Source: Planococcus salinus
GTDB taxonomy: Bacteria; Bacillota; Bacilli; Bacillales_A; Planococcaceae
Direction: 5' to 3'
Assembly: GCF_003719725.1 (NCBI RefSeq)
Contig: NZ_RIAX01000001.1
Span: forward strand, 124,001 to 188,000
Length of the DNA stretch: 64,000 nt
A model generated the notes under the pieces. It saw nothing but the letters and a program-made list of their open reading frames with translations. It was not told where the DNA came from and did not search any database. Positions 18,434-28,220 of the stretch are shown one piece after another (the stretch's first letter is position 1; each line of letters opens with the position of its first letter). Both the position numbers and the translations under genes were made by a program.

Positions 18434-19204
18434 ATGGGTGAAGCAGCAAAAACGGTTATCTTTGAAATCGAACGCAGAAACTCCACGGATGAAAATTCGT
18501 ATTGGGAAAAGTTCGAATTACCATATCGCGCCAACATGAACGTCATTTCCGCTTTGATGGAAATTCGTCGTAACCCTGTCAACACGGAAGGGAAGAAAAC
18601 GACTCCTGTTACTTGGGATATGAACTGCCTCGAGGAAGTATGTGGTGCATGTTCAATGGTCATCAACGGTAAAGCGCGCCAATCTTGTACAGCGCTTGTT
18701 GACCAACTGGAACAGCCAATCCGTCTTCAGCCGATGAAAACATTCCCTGTTGTCCGCGACTTGATCGTTGACCGCAGCCGGATGTTCGATTCACTGAAAA
18801 AAGTCAAAGCGTGGGTTCCAATCGACGGAACGCATGACCTTGGCGAAGGGCCACGTATGCCTGAACGCAAACGCCAGTGGGCTTATGAATTGTCAAAATG
18901 CATGACTTGCGGCGTCTGCCTGGAAGCATGCCCGAACGTCAATGATAAATCCGATTTCATCGGAGCAGCTCCACTTTCACAAGTGCGCTTGATGAACGCG
19001 CATCCAACAGGTTCCATGACTCGTGATGAGCGCTTGAACGCCATCATGGGCGAAGGCGGCCTTGCAAGTTGCGGTAACTCGCAAAACTGTGTGGAATCTT
19101 GTCCAAAAGGAATTCCTTTGACAACTTCCATCGCAGCATTGAACCGTGAAACCACTGTCCAAATGTTCCGTAACTTCTTCGGAAGCGACCACGCAGTTGG
19201 ATAA
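18434..19204 (+). CDS. sdhB: Succinate dehydrogenase iron-sulfur subunit
   Basis: Iron-sulfur subunit of 256 residues linking SdhA to the menaquinone site. The [2Fe-2S] cysteines are in CLEEVCGACSMVINGKARQSC. The other cluster ligands are in CMTCGVCLEACPNVN and CGNSQNCVESCPKGIP. The ribosome site AAAGGAG precedes ATG 18434. A strong terminator closes the operon. Confidence 0.96.
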   Translation: MGEAAKTVIFEIERRNSTDENSYWEKFELPYRANMNVISALMEIRRNPVNTEGKKTTPVTWDMNCLEEVCGACSMVINGKARQSCTALVDQLEQPIRLQPMKTFPVVRDLIVDRSRMFDSLKKVKAWVPIDGTHDLGEGPRMPERKRQWAYELSKCMTCGVCLEACPNVNDKSDFIGAAPLSQVRLMNAHPTGSMTRDERLNAIMGEGGLASCGNSQNCVESCPKGIPLTTSIAALNRETTVQMFRNFFGSDHAVG

Positions 19205-19217
19205 TAAGCTCGATTTG

Positions 19218-19248
19218 AAACCCCGCAGTTTTCTCTGCGGGGTTTTTA
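19218..19248 (+). terminator. Terminator of sdhCAB
   Basis: AAACCCCGCAG pairs with CTGCGGGGTTT around TTTTCT and runs into T. Confidence 0.92.
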
Positions 19249-19341
19249 ATTTTTGTTTTCCTGTAAAAACAGCGACATATTTCGACAGCTTTTTGCTATA
19301 CTATAAAAATGAACACCCACACAACTTACGGGAGGGTTATT

Positions 19342-19809
19342 ATGAAAGCGAAATATATCGGAGATTTCGAAGAGTGGAAAAACGGATTTTCATTTTCTGT
19401 GCCGGTGCAGGTGCGTTTTTCGGAAACGGATCTGTTTGGGCACCTGAACAATACTGTGCCACTCAATTATTTCGAATTCGCGCGGATTGAATACATGAAA
19501 GAACTGGGAGTCATGCAGAACTGGCTTACAAGCGAAGCAGAACTTTTTCCAGTAGTGGCAGATGCGCAGATCGATTATTTGAAGCAAGTATTTTTTGATG
19601 ACAAACTGCAAATATTCGTTAAGATAGAGTCGATTGGCAATTCGTCAATTGACATTCATTATTGGGCAGTCAATGACAAAAAGGAAACTTGTTTCACCGG
19701 CCGAGGCGCCATGGTCCAGATTTCGAAAAAGACAGGTAAAGGATATCCATGGTCCGAAGAAGAGCGGAGATTGTTTGAAAGCACACAAAGCGCATCAGTG
19801 AAAAGCTGA
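19342..19809 (+). CDS. ysmA: Acyl-CoA thioesterase, 4HBT family (YsmA-like)
   Basis: Hotdog-fold protein of 155 residues; VRFSETDLFGHLNNTVPLNYFEFAR is the 4-hydroxybenzoyl-CoA thioesterase active-site pattern (Asp and the HLNN loop). The substrate is unknown. ATG 19342 follows GGGAGGG; an in-frame ATG at 19309 lies right at the likely promoter (TGCTATACT, 19295-19302) and is less likely. B. subtilis has ysmA here, followed by the spore regulator gerE, which is absent. Confidence 0.85.
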   Translation: MKAKYIGDFEEWKNGFSFSVPVQVRFSETDLFGHLNNTVPLNYFEFARIEYMKELGVMQNWLTSEAELFPVVADAQIDYLKQVFFDDKLQIFVKIESIGNSSIDIHYWAVNDKKETCFTGRGAMVQISKKTGKGYPWSEEERRLFESTQSASVKS

Positions 19810-19875
19810 ATGGCTTATGCCTCCGGCAAAAATTATTGGTATTGAATAAATTCTTTAAAGGAGTGGTTGAACTTA

Positions 19876-20331
19876 ATGAGTGAGGACACGAACAAGGCCA
19901 TGTACCACGACACGGCACGGGTAGCATTCATGGAAAAAGAACTCCGTTATATTTCTGGCATCATCAAGCAAAAAGGCCGTGAAATCCTGAACTCCTATAC
20001 GATTACCCCGCCTCAGTTCGTCGCTTTGCAATGGCTGTTTGAGCATGGTGATATGACAATCGGTGACCTGTCGAACAAAATGTATCTGGCATTCAGTACG
20101 ACAACCGATTTGGTCGACCGCATGGAAAAAAACGAATTGGTCGTACGCATCCGCGAAGAACAGGATCGTCGGGTGGTTCGCATTAAGCTGCTAAAAGAAG
20201 GCGAACGGATTATTGAAGAAGTGATTAAAGAAAGACAAGGTTATCTGCAGAATGTCCTCAGTGGCTTTGATGAAAAAGAAGTGGAGCAATTTGCATTTTT
20301 GCTTGAAAAGCTGCACAAAAACATGAAATAG
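19876..20331 (+). CDS. ysmB: MarR-family transcriptional regulator (YsmB-like)
   Basis: Winged-helix regulator of 151 residues. The helix-turn-helix is about residues 55-75 (MTIGDLSNKMYLAFSTTTDLVDRMEKNELV), and the wing is IREEQDRRVVRIKLLKEG. I use ATG 19876; a TTG at 19867 is too close to the AAAGGAG. It is placed between the thioesterase and racE as in B. subtilis ysmB, whose targets are not known to me. Confidence 0.87.
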   Translation: MSEDTNKAMYHDTARVAFMEKELRYISGIIKQKGREILNSYTITPPQFVALQWLFEHGDMTIGDLSNKMYLAFSTTTDLVDRMEKNELVVRIREEQDRRVVRIKLLKEGERIIEEVIKERQGYLQNVLSGFDEKEVEQFAFLLEKLHKNMK

Positions 20332-20347
20332 GATAGAGGCGATAAGG

Positions 20348-21151
20348 TTGAACGCCCCAATAGGTGTAATTGATTCAGGAGTAGGCGGTTTGACCGTCGC
20401 AAAAGAAATTATGAAACTGCTGCCAAACGAACAGATTTACTACATAGGAGACAATGCACGGTGCCCGTATGGCCCACGACCACTATCGCAGGTGCGGAAG
20501 TACACGTGGCAGATGGCGAATGCTTTGATGAAGAAAAACATCAAAATGCTGGTCATCGCCTGCAATACTGCTACAGCGGCAGCGCTTTATTCATTGCAAA
20601 AACGGCTGCCGATCCCGGTCATTGGCGTCATTTTTCCAGGAGCACGGGCTGCCATCAAATCATCGTCCACCAAGCGAATCGCCGTTCTCGGGACGTCAGG
20701 GACGGTTCAGAGTGGTGCTTACGAAAAGGCGATCAAGTCGCTTGTATCGTCTTCCCATGTCGTGCAATTGGCTTGTCCGCGTTTTGTCCCGCTTGTAGAA
20801 AGTGATGAGTACGAAGGTGATTTCGCACGCCGTCTCGTCCGGGAGACACTGGCCTGTCTGGCAGAAGAATCGTTCGACACAGCCATTCTTGGTTGCACAC
20901 ATTACCCTCTTCTGCAAGGTTTTGTCGAAGAAACACTTGGCAGCGGGGTCTGCGTTCTTTCTTCGGCTCAGGAAACGGCGAAAGATGTGGAGCAGCATCT
21001 GGCGTTCAATCATCAATTTGCCAGCCGCCAAAAACCGCCGGTGCATCATTTCTATACGACAGGCTCCGGTCCCATTTTCGCGGACATCATCCGAAAATGG
21101 CTCGCTATTGAAGAGCCGCTGATTCATTCGATACGATTTTCAAAAGCCTGA
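20348..21151 (+). CDS. racE: Glutamate racemase
   Basis: Makes D-glutamate for peptidoglycan. 267 residues, from TTG 20348 (MNAPIGVIDSGVGGLTVAKEI). The two catalytic cysteines lie in VIACNTATAAAL and GCTHYPLL, and substrate-binding segments DNARCPYGPR and the conserved DSGVGG are present. In B. subtilis the spore-germination gene gerM follows; here rph follows directly after a terminator. Confidence 0.95.
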   Translation: MNAPIGVIDSGVGGLTVAKEIMKLLPNEQIYYIGDNARCPYGPRPLSQVRKYTWQMANALMKKNIKMLVIACNTATAAALYSLQKRLPIPVIGVIFPGARAAIKSSSTKRIAVLGTSGTVQSGAYEKAIKSLVSSSHVVQLACPRFVPLVESDEYEGDFARRLVRETLACLAEESFDTAILGCTHYPLLQGFVEETLGSGVCVLSSAQETAKDVEQHLAFNHQFASRQKPPVHHFYTTGSGPIFADIIRKWLAIEEPLIHSIRFSKA

Positions 21152-21175
21152 CTGCTTCGGCTGGTCAGGTTTTTG
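21147..21175 (+). terminator. Terminator after racE
   Basis: CCTGAC pairs with GTCAGG, with an inner GCTTCGGC tetraloop hairpin, followed by TTTTT. It overlaps the racE stop codon. Confidence 0.75.
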
Positions 21176-21229
21176 TCGTGGGAATGGAAATATGGTACGC
21201 TAATTGAGCAAATACGAGGAGGATTTATC

Positions 21230-21979
21230 ATGACAAGAATAGACGAAAGAAAGCCGGACCAATTGCGGCCTGTAACGATGGACATTGATTATTTGATTCA
21301 TCCGGAAGGCTCGGTATTGATCACAGTGGGGCAGACCAAAGTAATCTGCACAGCTACAATTGAAGAGCGGGTTCCCGGATTTTTGAGAGGACAGGGAAAA
21401 GGCTGGATTACAGCTGAATATTCGATGCTTCCAAGAGCGACGAACAGCCGCAATATGCGGGAGTCTTCGCGCGGGAAAGTCGGCGGGCGCACGATGGAAA
21501 TCCAGCGTTTGATCGGCCGGGCATTGCGGGCAGTGGTGGATCTGGAAAAATTGGGCGAACGGACGTTGTGGATTGACTGTGACGTCATCCAGGCAGACGG
21601 CGGTACACGGACCGCTTCGATCACCGGTGCATTCGTGGCAATGACGATGGCCATCGGCAAATTGGAATTGGCGGCTTTTCCGGTGACAGATTTTCTGGCA
21701 GCGACAAGTGTCGGAATTTCCCACGAACACGGAGCCATTCTGGATTTGAACTATGCAGAAGATTCGACGGCTGAAGTGGATATGAACCTGGTGATGACAG
21801 GAGCAGGCCAATTCGTGGAACTTCAGGGTACCGGCGAAGAAGCGACATTTTCGCGTGCACAGCTGAACGAATTGCTGGATCTTGGAGAAGCTGGAATCAG
21901 TGAATTGATTGCCATTCAAAAAGAGGTTCTAGGAACGCTGGCATCACGCATCGGCGAAGAGGTGAGTTCAGAGCTATGA
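21230..21979 (+). CDS. rph: Ribonuclease PH
   Basis: Phosphorolytic 3'-5' exoribonuclease that trims tRNA 3' ends. 249 residues from ATG 21230, preceded by GAGGAGGA. Conserved segments are [69 protein letters not shown] and [15 protein letters not shown], which includes catalytic aspartates. The stop overlaps the rdgB start (ATGA), so the two are coupled. A weak promoter (TTGTCG-17-TACGCT) sits just upstream. Confidence 0.95.
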   Translation: MTRIDERKPDQLRPVTMDIDYLIHPEGSVLITVGQTKVICTATIEERVPGFLRGQGKGWITAEYSMLPRATNSRNMRESSRGKVGGRTMEIQRLIGRALRAVVDLEKLGERTLWIDCDVIQADGGTRTASITGAFVAMTMAIGKLELAAFPVTDFLAATSVGISHEHGAILDLNYAEDSTAEVDMNLVMTGAGQFVELQGTGEEATFSRAQLNELLDLGEAGISELIAIQKEVLGTLASRIGEEVSSEL

Positions 21980-22581
21980 AAAAAGTAATCATTGCCACGC
22001 AGAACAAAGGCAAAGCAAAGGATTTCGAAGCGCTGTTTTCGCCGCTCGGCTATGAAGTGCTGACGCTCAGGGATGTGGCGGAGCAACTGGATGTTGAAGA
22101 AACAGGAGTGACGTTTGAGGAAAATGCCATCCTGAAAGCGGAAACGGTGGCAGAGGCTCTCCAGACGGTGGTCATTGCCGATGACAGCGGACTGGAAATT
22201 GATGCATTAGGCGGAGAGCCGGGTGTTTACTCGGCGCGCTATGCGGGAGAACAAAAAAATGACGACGCCAATATCGATAAAGTGCTTGAGAATTTGGCGG
22301 AGGTGCCTGACAGCGAGCGGACTGCGCGTTTCCGCTGTGTGTTGGCGGTAGCTGCTCCGGGCAAACAAACCGAAACGTTTTCCGGTTCATGTGAAGGTGT
22401 GATTCTGACCGGCCGTAAAGGCGATCAGGGATTCGGCTACGACCCCATTTTTTATGTTCCTGAAATCGGCAAAGCGATGGCTGAATTATCGCCGGAAGAA
22501 AAAGCGGCCATTTCCCATCGCGGCAATGCGATCCGGAAGTTGGAAAGTTCCATGCCTGACTGGTTGGAAACCGAAAAATAA
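21976..22581 (+). CDS. rdgB: dITP/XTP pyrophosphatase (RdgB/HAM1)
   Basis: House-cleaning enzyme that hydrolyses non-canonical purine triphosphates (ITP, XTP) to the monophosphates. 201 residues, typical length. The N-terminal substrate motif is [16 protein letters not shown]; catalytic and metal residues are in [15 protein letters not shown] and [24 protein letters not shown]; the base-specific motif is [13 protein letters not shown] then [19 protein letters not shown]. subtilis has ysnA at the same place. Confidence 0.95.
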   Translation: MKKVIIATQNKGKAKDFEALFSPLGYEVLTLRDVAEQLDVEETGVTFEENAILKAETVAEALQTVVIADDSGLEIDALGGEPGVYSARYAGEQKNDDANIDKVLENLAEVPDSERTARFRCVLAVAAPGKQTETFSGSCEGVILTGRKGDQGFGYDPIFYVPEIGKAMAELSPEEKAAISHRGNAIRKLESSMPDWLETEK

Positions 22582-22688
22582 AATGCAGGTTCATTCGGCG
22601 GATCTCCTGCTTATAGCAGCGGGAGACCTGCTGTTTGATGCGGGAAGCATCAATAAGAAATTAATTTGTTTATTTTTTTAAAATAGCA

Positions 22689-22717
22689 TTGACTTTTCTT
22701 CAAATGATTTCTATAAT
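22689..22717 (+). promoter_or_regulatory. Promoter of tRNA-Arg
   Basis: TTGACT (22689-22694), a 17-bp spacer and TATAAT (22712-22717), near consensus. The transcript would start about 65 bases before the mature tRNA. The stretch 22582-22688 holds two GC hairpins after rdgB (for example GATGC/GCATC at 22637-22651) without a convincing terminator. Confidence 0.82.
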
Positions 22718-22791
22718 TAAAATTGTCTTTTGTTAGAGAAAAGCACGAGTTGCTGTCACGGCTGCTGGAGTGTAAATGCTAACAAAGCCAT

Positions 22792-22865
<74 letters not shown>

Positions 22866-22880
22866 TATACATAATTCTGA

Positions 22881-22915
22881 AGCAATCTGACCGTAATGGT
22901 TCAGGTTGCTTTTTT
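22881..22915 (+). terminator. Terminator after tRNA-Arg
   Basis: AGCAATCTGACC pairs with GGTTCAGGTTGCT (one bulge, one wobble), followed by six T. Confidence 0.85.
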
Positions 22916-23083
22916 GTTGTGGCCTAGTATCCATAGTATACGGGTAGGTATTGTATTAAGTTGAAAAAGCATGGTATGATAAAAGTGAATTCAGATTATT
23001 CTTAAAAAGTGTTTATTGCCAAGACGTCTGGAAATTGTTCTTTTGTCCAAGGGTACGAAATTGAAAAAGAAAAGAGGATGCTT

Positions 23084-23641
23084 ATGATTCCACTGCAGTT
23101 TTTTACCCAATACATGAAGCACCCTCGTTCTGTCGGAGCAATTTTGCCAAGTTCCCGCCAGCTTGCCGAACAGATGGTGGCGTCCATCCGATTTGAAAGC
23201 ACCGATTGCATTGTGGAGTACGGACCGGGAACCGGAGTTTTTACGGAGCAACTGATACAAAAAAAGAGAAACAGCACCAAGCTTTTACTATTTGAAAACA
23301 ATCGGGGGTTCTACGAGCTCCTGCAGCAGAAATACGGCGATATGGACAATGTTCATATTATTTTTGATTCTGCTGAGCGGGTGGCGCATTATCTGAACAA
23401 ATACGGAGTGGAGCAAGTGGACTATATCGTCTCGGGACTGCCTTTTGCCAGTCTCCCAAAAGAAGTCTCGGAACGGATTCTCAGGGAAACGAAAAAAGTT
23501 TTGGGGCAAGACGGGGTATTCATCACTTTCCAATACACACGCTTCAAACAAAAGTATTTGCATTCCTTTTTCACCAGCATCCAGGTGGACAAAGTGCTCC
23601 GCAATGCCCCGCCAGCTTTTGTCTTTAAATGCATCCAGTAA
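23084..23641 (+). CDS. Class I SAM-dependent methyltransferase (phospholipid N-methyltransferase-like)
   Basis: Protein of 185 residues. The SAM-binding motif I is IVEYGPGTGVFTEQL (about residues 45-59), followed by an acidic LLLFENNRGF motif and the catalytic-region YIVSGLPFASLP. The leader FTQYMKHPRSVGAILPSSRQLAEQM is typical of the PmtA-like/rRNA-dimethyltransferase-related group (COG3963). The true substrate cannot be told from sequence. ATG 23084 is preceded by AAGAGG at 6-base spacing; upstream in-frame starts lack one. A promoter with TATGAT (22975-22980) lies ahead. Confidence 0.75.
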   Translation: MIPLQFFTQYMKHPRSVGAILPSSRQLAEQMVASIRFESTDCIVEYGPGTGVFTEQLIQKKRNSTKLLLFENNRGFYELLQQKYGDMDNVHIIFDSAERVAHYLNKYGVEQVDYIVSGLPFASLPKEVSERILRETKKVLGQDGVFITFQYTRFKQKYLHSFFTSIQVDKVLRNAPPAFVFKCIQ

Positions 23642-23675
23642 ACGATCCGGGAGTTTAGGCTCCGGATCGTTTTTG
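23641..23675 (+). terminator. Terminator after the methyltransferase gene
   Basis: AACGATCCGGGAG pairs with CTCCGGATCGTT around TTTAGG, followed by T. The stem begins in the stop codon. Confidence 0.9.
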
Positions 23676-23744
23676 TTTGGCCGTTGAGCGAAACGGAAAA
23701 CAAAGTGAATCGTATAAATTAATGATAAGAAAGGAGGTGGGCCG

Positions 23745-24044
23745 ATGCCGACTTGTAACAGCTGCGGGCGAACATGGAGCTGGAAAGAAGCGATGAAAAG
23801 TTCGTTCAGTTTGGATCCAGCCATGAAATGCCCCAAATGCGGTAAGCGCCAGCATTTGACGAAAAAATCGCGGAAGCGGATGATTTGGTTCAATTGGCTG
23901 GTGCTGATTCCATTGGCGTTGAATATATTTTTGGATCTGAGTGTCTTTTTCGTGCTCTTTCTGATGCTTGTATTATTTGCGGTGAGCATCAGTTTGATGC
24001 CTTTTCACATGGAGTTGACGGAAGAGGAAGAGCCTTTATGGTGA
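23745..24044 (+). CDS. Zinc-ribbon membrane protein (TIGR04104-like)
   Basis: Protein of 99 residues. An N-terminal zinc ribbon has CNSCG (4-8) and CPKCGKRQ (29-36). Two hydrophobic helices (about 46-62 and 66-85) follow, then an acidic tail (ELTEEEE). It resembles the family called TIGR04104 putative zinc finger proteins of Bacillales, whose role is unknown. AAAGGAGGTGG precedes the start. Confidence 0.72.
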   Translation: MPTCNSCGRTWSWKEAMKSSFSLDPAMKCPKCGKRQHLTKKSRKRMIWFNWLVLIPLALNIFLDLSVFFVLFLMLVLFAVSISLMPFHMELTEEEEPLW

Positions 24045-24135
24045 AAAAAGTATTCAAATATTCGGATAATTTAAAGTTTTAATTTCCCAACTTTGGCTTG
24101 TATGATATGATATTCAGTACAAATGGGGTGGTTAT

Positions 24136-25116
24136 ATGCGAAAAAAGTACAGGGATTTAAAGCGGAAAGGGAACGTCATCGTTTTTCCTACCACGATAAA
24201 TCGCCTGCTCACAGACGGAATGACTTTTCTGAAAAACGAAAAGTATGAACAAGCCAGAGACAAACTGTACCAGGTGCTGGCGTACGAGCCCGATCACACC
24301 GCAGCACTTGGTGCATATTCTTATTGCCTTTACGAACTGGGGGAGTTCGAAGAGGCGCTCGATGTTTGCCGCGAACTGCTGCGCATCGGACCGATTCATT
24401 ACCTGGAAACAATGGAATTATACATAAGTATTTTAATGCAAGTCCGGCAATATGAAGAAGCGGAGCAGATGATTGAAGCTCTGATAGAAGAAAACGTTCT
24501 TCCGGAAGAGCGTTTGGAACAATTTCGTCAACTGAGGGATCTGAACGAACAGATTGTCGCCAATGCGTCCATCGAAACTGTGGATTCCACGATGTATCAA
24601 TTGGAGGAATTTTTGTCTTTATCCCCGCTCGAGCAGGAGTGGCTGATTATGGATTTGCCGCCAGCTTCCTATAACGCACTGAAAAAGCACCTGCTGGCGA
24701 TTGTCGGGCACCCCGAAGTGGATCTGCTGACGAAAACATACATATTATTTACGCTTCATCAGGAAAACATCGATGCTGTTGTTGAAGTGGAAAAGTTCCA
24801 TTACCAGGGGCGCTTCCGTATCTCCGAACTGCCGGATCCTTTATCAAACCCGCGGCTTGAATCGATCAAAAAGCAAATTGAAGAATCATTGTCCAAGGAT
24901 CCTTCGCGTCTGGAATTGGCGAAAGAGCTGTTTGACCGGCATGTTTATCTGTTTTATCCGTTTCATTGGCCGGATTTTCCGGAAGCTGAAGTGGCCGCCG
25001 CCTATATGGATTACCTGGATATGCTGTTCAGCGGTGAAACTTCTGCAGGTGCCAATGAAAGGCTGTTGGAGTTGATCATACAGGCGGAACAATGGTTTGA
25101 GATGCGCAATCAGTAG
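24136..25116 (+). CDS. ysoA: TPR-repeat protein (YsoA-like)
   Basis: Cytoplasmic protein of 326 residues. The N-terminal third carries tetratricopeptide repeats (LLTDGMTFLKNEKYEQARDKLYQVLAYEPDHTAAL, then AYSYCLYELGEFEEALDVCRELLRI, then ISILMQVRQYEEAEQMIEALIEE). The remainder is alpha-helical with no motif I know. B. subtilis has the TPR protein YsoA just before tig. The role is unknown. GGGGTGG serves as ribosome site. Confidence 0.78.
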   Translation: MRKKYRDLKRKGNVIVFPTTINRLLTDGMTFLKNEKYEQARDKLYQVLAYEPDHTAALGAYSYCLYELGEFEEALDVCRELLRIGPIHYLETMELYISILMQVRQYEEAEQMIEALIEENVLPEERLEQFRQLRDLNEQIVANASIETVDSTMYQLEEFLSLSPLEQEWLIMDLPPASYNALKKHLLAIVGHPEVDLLTKTYILFTLHQENIDAVVEVEKFHYQGRFRISELPDPLSNPRLESIKKQIEESLSKDPSRLELAKELFDRHVYLFYPFHWPDFPEAEVAAAYMDYLDMLFSGETSAGANERLLELIIQAEQWFEMRNQ

Positions 25117-25122
25117 AAATAG

Positions 25123-25150
25123 TTGAACCTGACGCCATCTATGCTATAAT
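25123..25150 (+). promoter_or_regulatory. Promoter of tig
   Basis: TTGAAC (25123-25128), 16-bp spacer, TGC extended -10 and TATAAT (25145-25150). A leader of about 110 bases contains AGAACT/AGTTCT and CCCGT/ACGGG hairpins before the tig ribosome site. Confidence 0.75.
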
Positions 25151-25265
25151 ATGGTGGTTGTCAAAAATCGTATAAAGAGAACTTTTCAACTTGGGAGTTC
25201 TTGATGCCCGTGTACAACGGGAGAACGTAATATGACTTTGCAGAAAATGTTTGGAGGGCTAATAA

Positions 25266-26579
25266 ATGTCAGCAAAATGGGAAAAACAAGAAGGTAACAC
25301 AGGAACACTTACAGTAGAAGTGCCTGCTGAAGAAGTCAATGCAGGACTGGACAAAGCGTTCAAAAAAGTCGTCAAGGAAATAAACGTACCTGGTTTCCGT
25401 AAAGGGAAAATGCCTCGTCAAATGTTCGAAAAACGTTTTGGCGTAGAATCTCTTTACCAGGATGCACTGGATTTCATCTTGCCGGATGCATACGCAAACG
25501 CTGTCGAAGAAGCGGGCATCAACCCGGTTGACCGTCCTGAAATCGACATTGAGACGTTGGAAAAGAACCAGCCGCTTGTGTTTACTGCGAAAGTGACAGT
25601 AAAACCGGAAGTCGAGCTTGGCGAGTACAAAGGTCTTGAAGTGACAAAACAAGACACAGAAGTAACAGATGAAGATATCGAAAACCAATTGAAAGAAAGC
25701 CAGGAGCGTTTTGCGGAACTGGCTGTCAAAGAAGATGAGGCAATCGTTGAAGGCGACACAGCTGTCATCGACTTTGAAGGATTTGTTGACGGTGAAGCGT
25801 TCGAAGGCGGAGCAGGAAACGATTATTCTCTTGAAATCGGTTCGAATTCATTCATTCCAGGATTTGAAGAGCAATTGATCGGTTTGAAAGCCGGAGAAGA
25901 AAAAGACGTGGAAGTAACTTTCCCTGAAGAATACCACGCTGCTGAACTTGCAGGAAAAGCTGCGACATTCAAAGTGAAAGTCAACGAAGTCAAAGCGAAA
26001 GAACTTCCTGAACTGGACGATGAATTAGCAAAAGAAATCGATCCGGAAGTGGGAAGTGTCGAAGAACTTCGCACAAAATTGAAAGAAAACACAATCGCTG
26101 AAAAAGCATCTGCTGCTGATGCGGCACTTCGCGATGAACTTGTCCAAAAAGCGGCTGAAAATGCTACAATCGACATCCCGCATGCTATGATCCATTCAGA
26201 AATGGACCGCATGATGCAGGATTTCGAACAGCGTCTGACACAGCAAGGCATGAACCTGGACCTTTACTATCAGTTCTCCGGACAGGACGAAGCAGCTCTT
26301 CGCGAGCAGATGCATGGAGATGCTGAAACACGCGTACGTGTATCATTGACACTTGAAGCGATTGCTGAAGCAGAAAACCTGGAAGTGACTCCGGAAGATA
26401 TCGACAAAGAGCTTGAAAAAATGGCTGGCCAATTCAACATGGATGTGGAACAGATCAAAGCAGCTCTTGGCGGCACAGAAATGCTTGAAAATGATATCCG
26501 CATGCAAAACACGGTGGAATTCCTGGTGGAAAACGCCAATATCACGACAGAGGTCAACGACGCCGAAGACGCTGAGTAA
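25266..26579 (+). CDS. tig: Trigger factor
   Basis: Ribosome-bound chaperone and peptidyl-prolyl isomerase, 437 residues. The ribosome-binding domain has the signature [19 protein letters not shown] (about residues 43-61). The FKBP-like domain is about 150-245 ([48 protein letters not shown]). The helical C-terminal domain follows and ends in an acidic tail. GGAGGG precedes ATG 25266. It has its own promoter and terminator. Confidence 0.97.
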   Translation: MSAKWEKQEGNTGTLTVEVPAEEVNAGLDKAFKKVVKEINVPGFRKGKMPRQMFEKRFGVESLYQDALDFILPDAYANAVEEAGINPVDRPEIDIETLEKNQPLVFTAKVTVKPEVELGEYKGLEVTKQDTEVTDEDIENQLKESQERFAELAVKEDEAIVEGDTAVIDFEGFVDGEAFEGGAGNDYSLEIGSNSFIPGFEEQLIGLKAGEEKDVEVTFPEEYHAAELAGKAATFKVKVNEVKAKELPELDDELAKEIDPEVGSVEELRTKLKENTIAEKASAADAALRDELVQKAAENATIDIPHAMIHSEMDRMMQDFEQRLTQQGMNLDLYYQFSGQDEAALREQMHGDAETRVRVSLTLEAIAEAENLEVTPEDIDKELEKMAGQFNMDVEQIKAALGGTEMLENDIRMQNTVEFLVENANITTEVNDAEDAE

Positions 26580-26600
26580 ACCTTATTCATACAATCCAAG

Positions 26601-26631
26601 AAAACAAGGTGCGGCAACGCGCCTTGTTTTA
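26601..26631 (+). terminator. Terminator after tig
   Basis: AAAACAAGGTGCG pairs with CGCGCCTTGTTTT around GCAA (one mismatch). It could work in both directions. Confidence 0.85.
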
Positions 26632-26746
26632 CTCTACATAGAACATCTGCTACCATACACAGAAGCTGATTTGTTGGAGCAAATCTAAATAGTTGCTACA
26701 ATAAAGATAATCTTGTAATATAATGGCTTGAATAGGGGTGAATACA

Positions 26747-28018
26747 TTGTTCAAATTCAATGACGAGAAAGAACATCTGAAGTGTTCGTTTTGTGGCAAA
26801 CCACAAGAACAGGTTCGTAAACTGGTCGCAGGACCGGGTGTATATATTTGTGATGAATGTATTGAGCTGTGTACGGAAATCGTAGAAGAAGAGCTTGGTA
26901 CAGAAGAAGAAGTGGAATTCCATGAAGTTCCAAAACCAAAAGAAATTCTGGACATTCTGAACGGCTATGTAATCGGGCAGGACAAAGCGAAAAAATCGCT
27001 GGCAGTTGCTGTGTACAACCATTACAAGCGCGTAAATTCAAACAGCAAGATCGACGACGTCGAGTTGTCCAAATCCAATATCGTATTAATCGGGCCGACA
27101 GGAAGCGGGAAAACCTTGCTTGCTCAAACTTTGGCCCGTATTCTGAATGTTCCGTTTGCCATTGCGGACGCCACTTCATTGACTGAAGCCGGTTATGTAG
27201 GCGAAGACGTGGAAAACATTCTGCTTAAATTGATCCAGGCGGCGGATTACGATGTGGAACGTGCGGAAAAAGGCATTATCTATATCGATGAAATCGATAA
27301 AGTTGCCCGCAAATCCGAAAATCCATCCATCACCCGTGACGTATCAGGGGAAGGCGTGCAGCAGGCACTTCTGAAAATCCTGGAAGGCACTACAGCCAGC
27401 GTTCCACCGCAAGGCGGACGTAAGCACCCTCACCAGGAATTCATCCAAATCGATACAACCAATGTGTTGTTTATCGTTGGTGGAGCCTTTGACGGAGTAG
27501 ACCAGATCATCAAACGCCGTCTAGGCAATAAGATCATTGGTTTCGGCGCAGATCCGAACAAAGAAGAAGTGGATGAAAAATCATTGCTCAGCCAGCTGAT
27601 TCCGGAAGACTTGCTGAAATTCGGCTTAATCCCTGAATTTATCGGCCGTTTGCCTGTCTTGGCGAGCCTTGAGCAATTGGATGAAAATGCACTTGTTCAG
27701 ATTTTGACTGAACCGAAAAACGCATTGATCAAGCAATACCAAAAAATGATGGAGCTTGACGATGTTACATTGACGTTTGAAGACGAAGCGTTGACAGAGA
27801 TTGCTAAATTAGCGATTGAACGCAAAACGGGAGCACGCGGACTGCGTTCCATCATTGAAAATACCATGCTGGAAGTGATGTTCGACTTGCCTTCACGTGA
27901 GGATATCGTTGAATGTGTCATCACTGCTGAAACAATCACTGATAACGTACAGCCGAAACTCATTTTAGAAGATGGTACGGTATACGACAAAGACAATAAC
28001 GAAAGAACATCCGCTTAA
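26747..28018 (+). CDS. clpX: ATP-dependent Clp protease ATP-binding subunit ClpX
   Basis: AAA+ unfoldase that feeds substrates to ClpP. TTG 26747 gives [18 protein letters not shown], the family start, and 423 residues (420 in B. subtilis). GTG 26738 is in frame but overlaps the ribosome site AGGGG. The N-terminal zinc domain has CSFCGK and CDECIELC. Walker A GPTGSGKT is at about 115-122, Walker [10 protein letters not shown]. The RKHPHQEF segment and the sensor region [10 protein letters not shown] are present. Confidence 0.96.
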   Translation: MFKFNDEKEHLKCSFCGKPQEQVRKLVAGPGVYICDECIELCTEIVEEELGTEEEVEFHEVPKPKEILDILNGYVIGQDKAKKSLAVAVYNHYKRVNSNSKIDDVELSKSNIVLIGPTGSGKTLLAQTLARILNVPFAIADATSLTEAGYVGEDVENILLKLIQAADYDVERAEKGIIYIDEIDKVARKSENPSITRDVSGEGVQQALLKILEGTTASVPPQGGRKHPHQEFIQIDTTNVLFIVGGAFDGVDQIIKRRLGNKIIGFGADPNKEEVDEKSLLSQLIPEDLLKFGLIPEFIGRLPVLASLEQLDENALVQILTEPKNALIKQYQKMMELDDVTLTFEDEALTEIAKLAIERKTGARGLRSIIENTMLEVMFDLPSREDIVECVITAETITDNVQPKLILEDGTVYDKDNNERTSA

Positions 28019-28220
28019 GATCGATTCCAGGCACCAGGCAAACCTGGCTGCGGGGAGACATCAATCGGACTTTCATGGGCAAGATCCTTTGCCTGTTGAA
28101 GTGAACCCATACAGGATGATACGGGCTGACTCTGATCGTGCACATCCGCGCGTTCAGAAGTCAGCCTTCTTTCGTTAAAAAGGTAGAATTAGGAAAATAA
28201 TTTCGGAGGTGGCTTTTTTT
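28019..28220 (+). other. clpX-lonA intergenic region with several hairpins; lonB absent
   Basis: No gene is seen in this 202-bp gap, where B. subtilis has the sporulation-specific lonB. CCAGG/CCTGG (28034-28047) makes a small hairpin. GGCTGACTCTGA (28123-28134) pairs with TCAGAAGTCAGCC (28154-28166) with one bulge and is followed by TTCTTTCGTT, a likely weak terminator. The lonA ribosome site follows at 28205. Confidence 0.6.
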
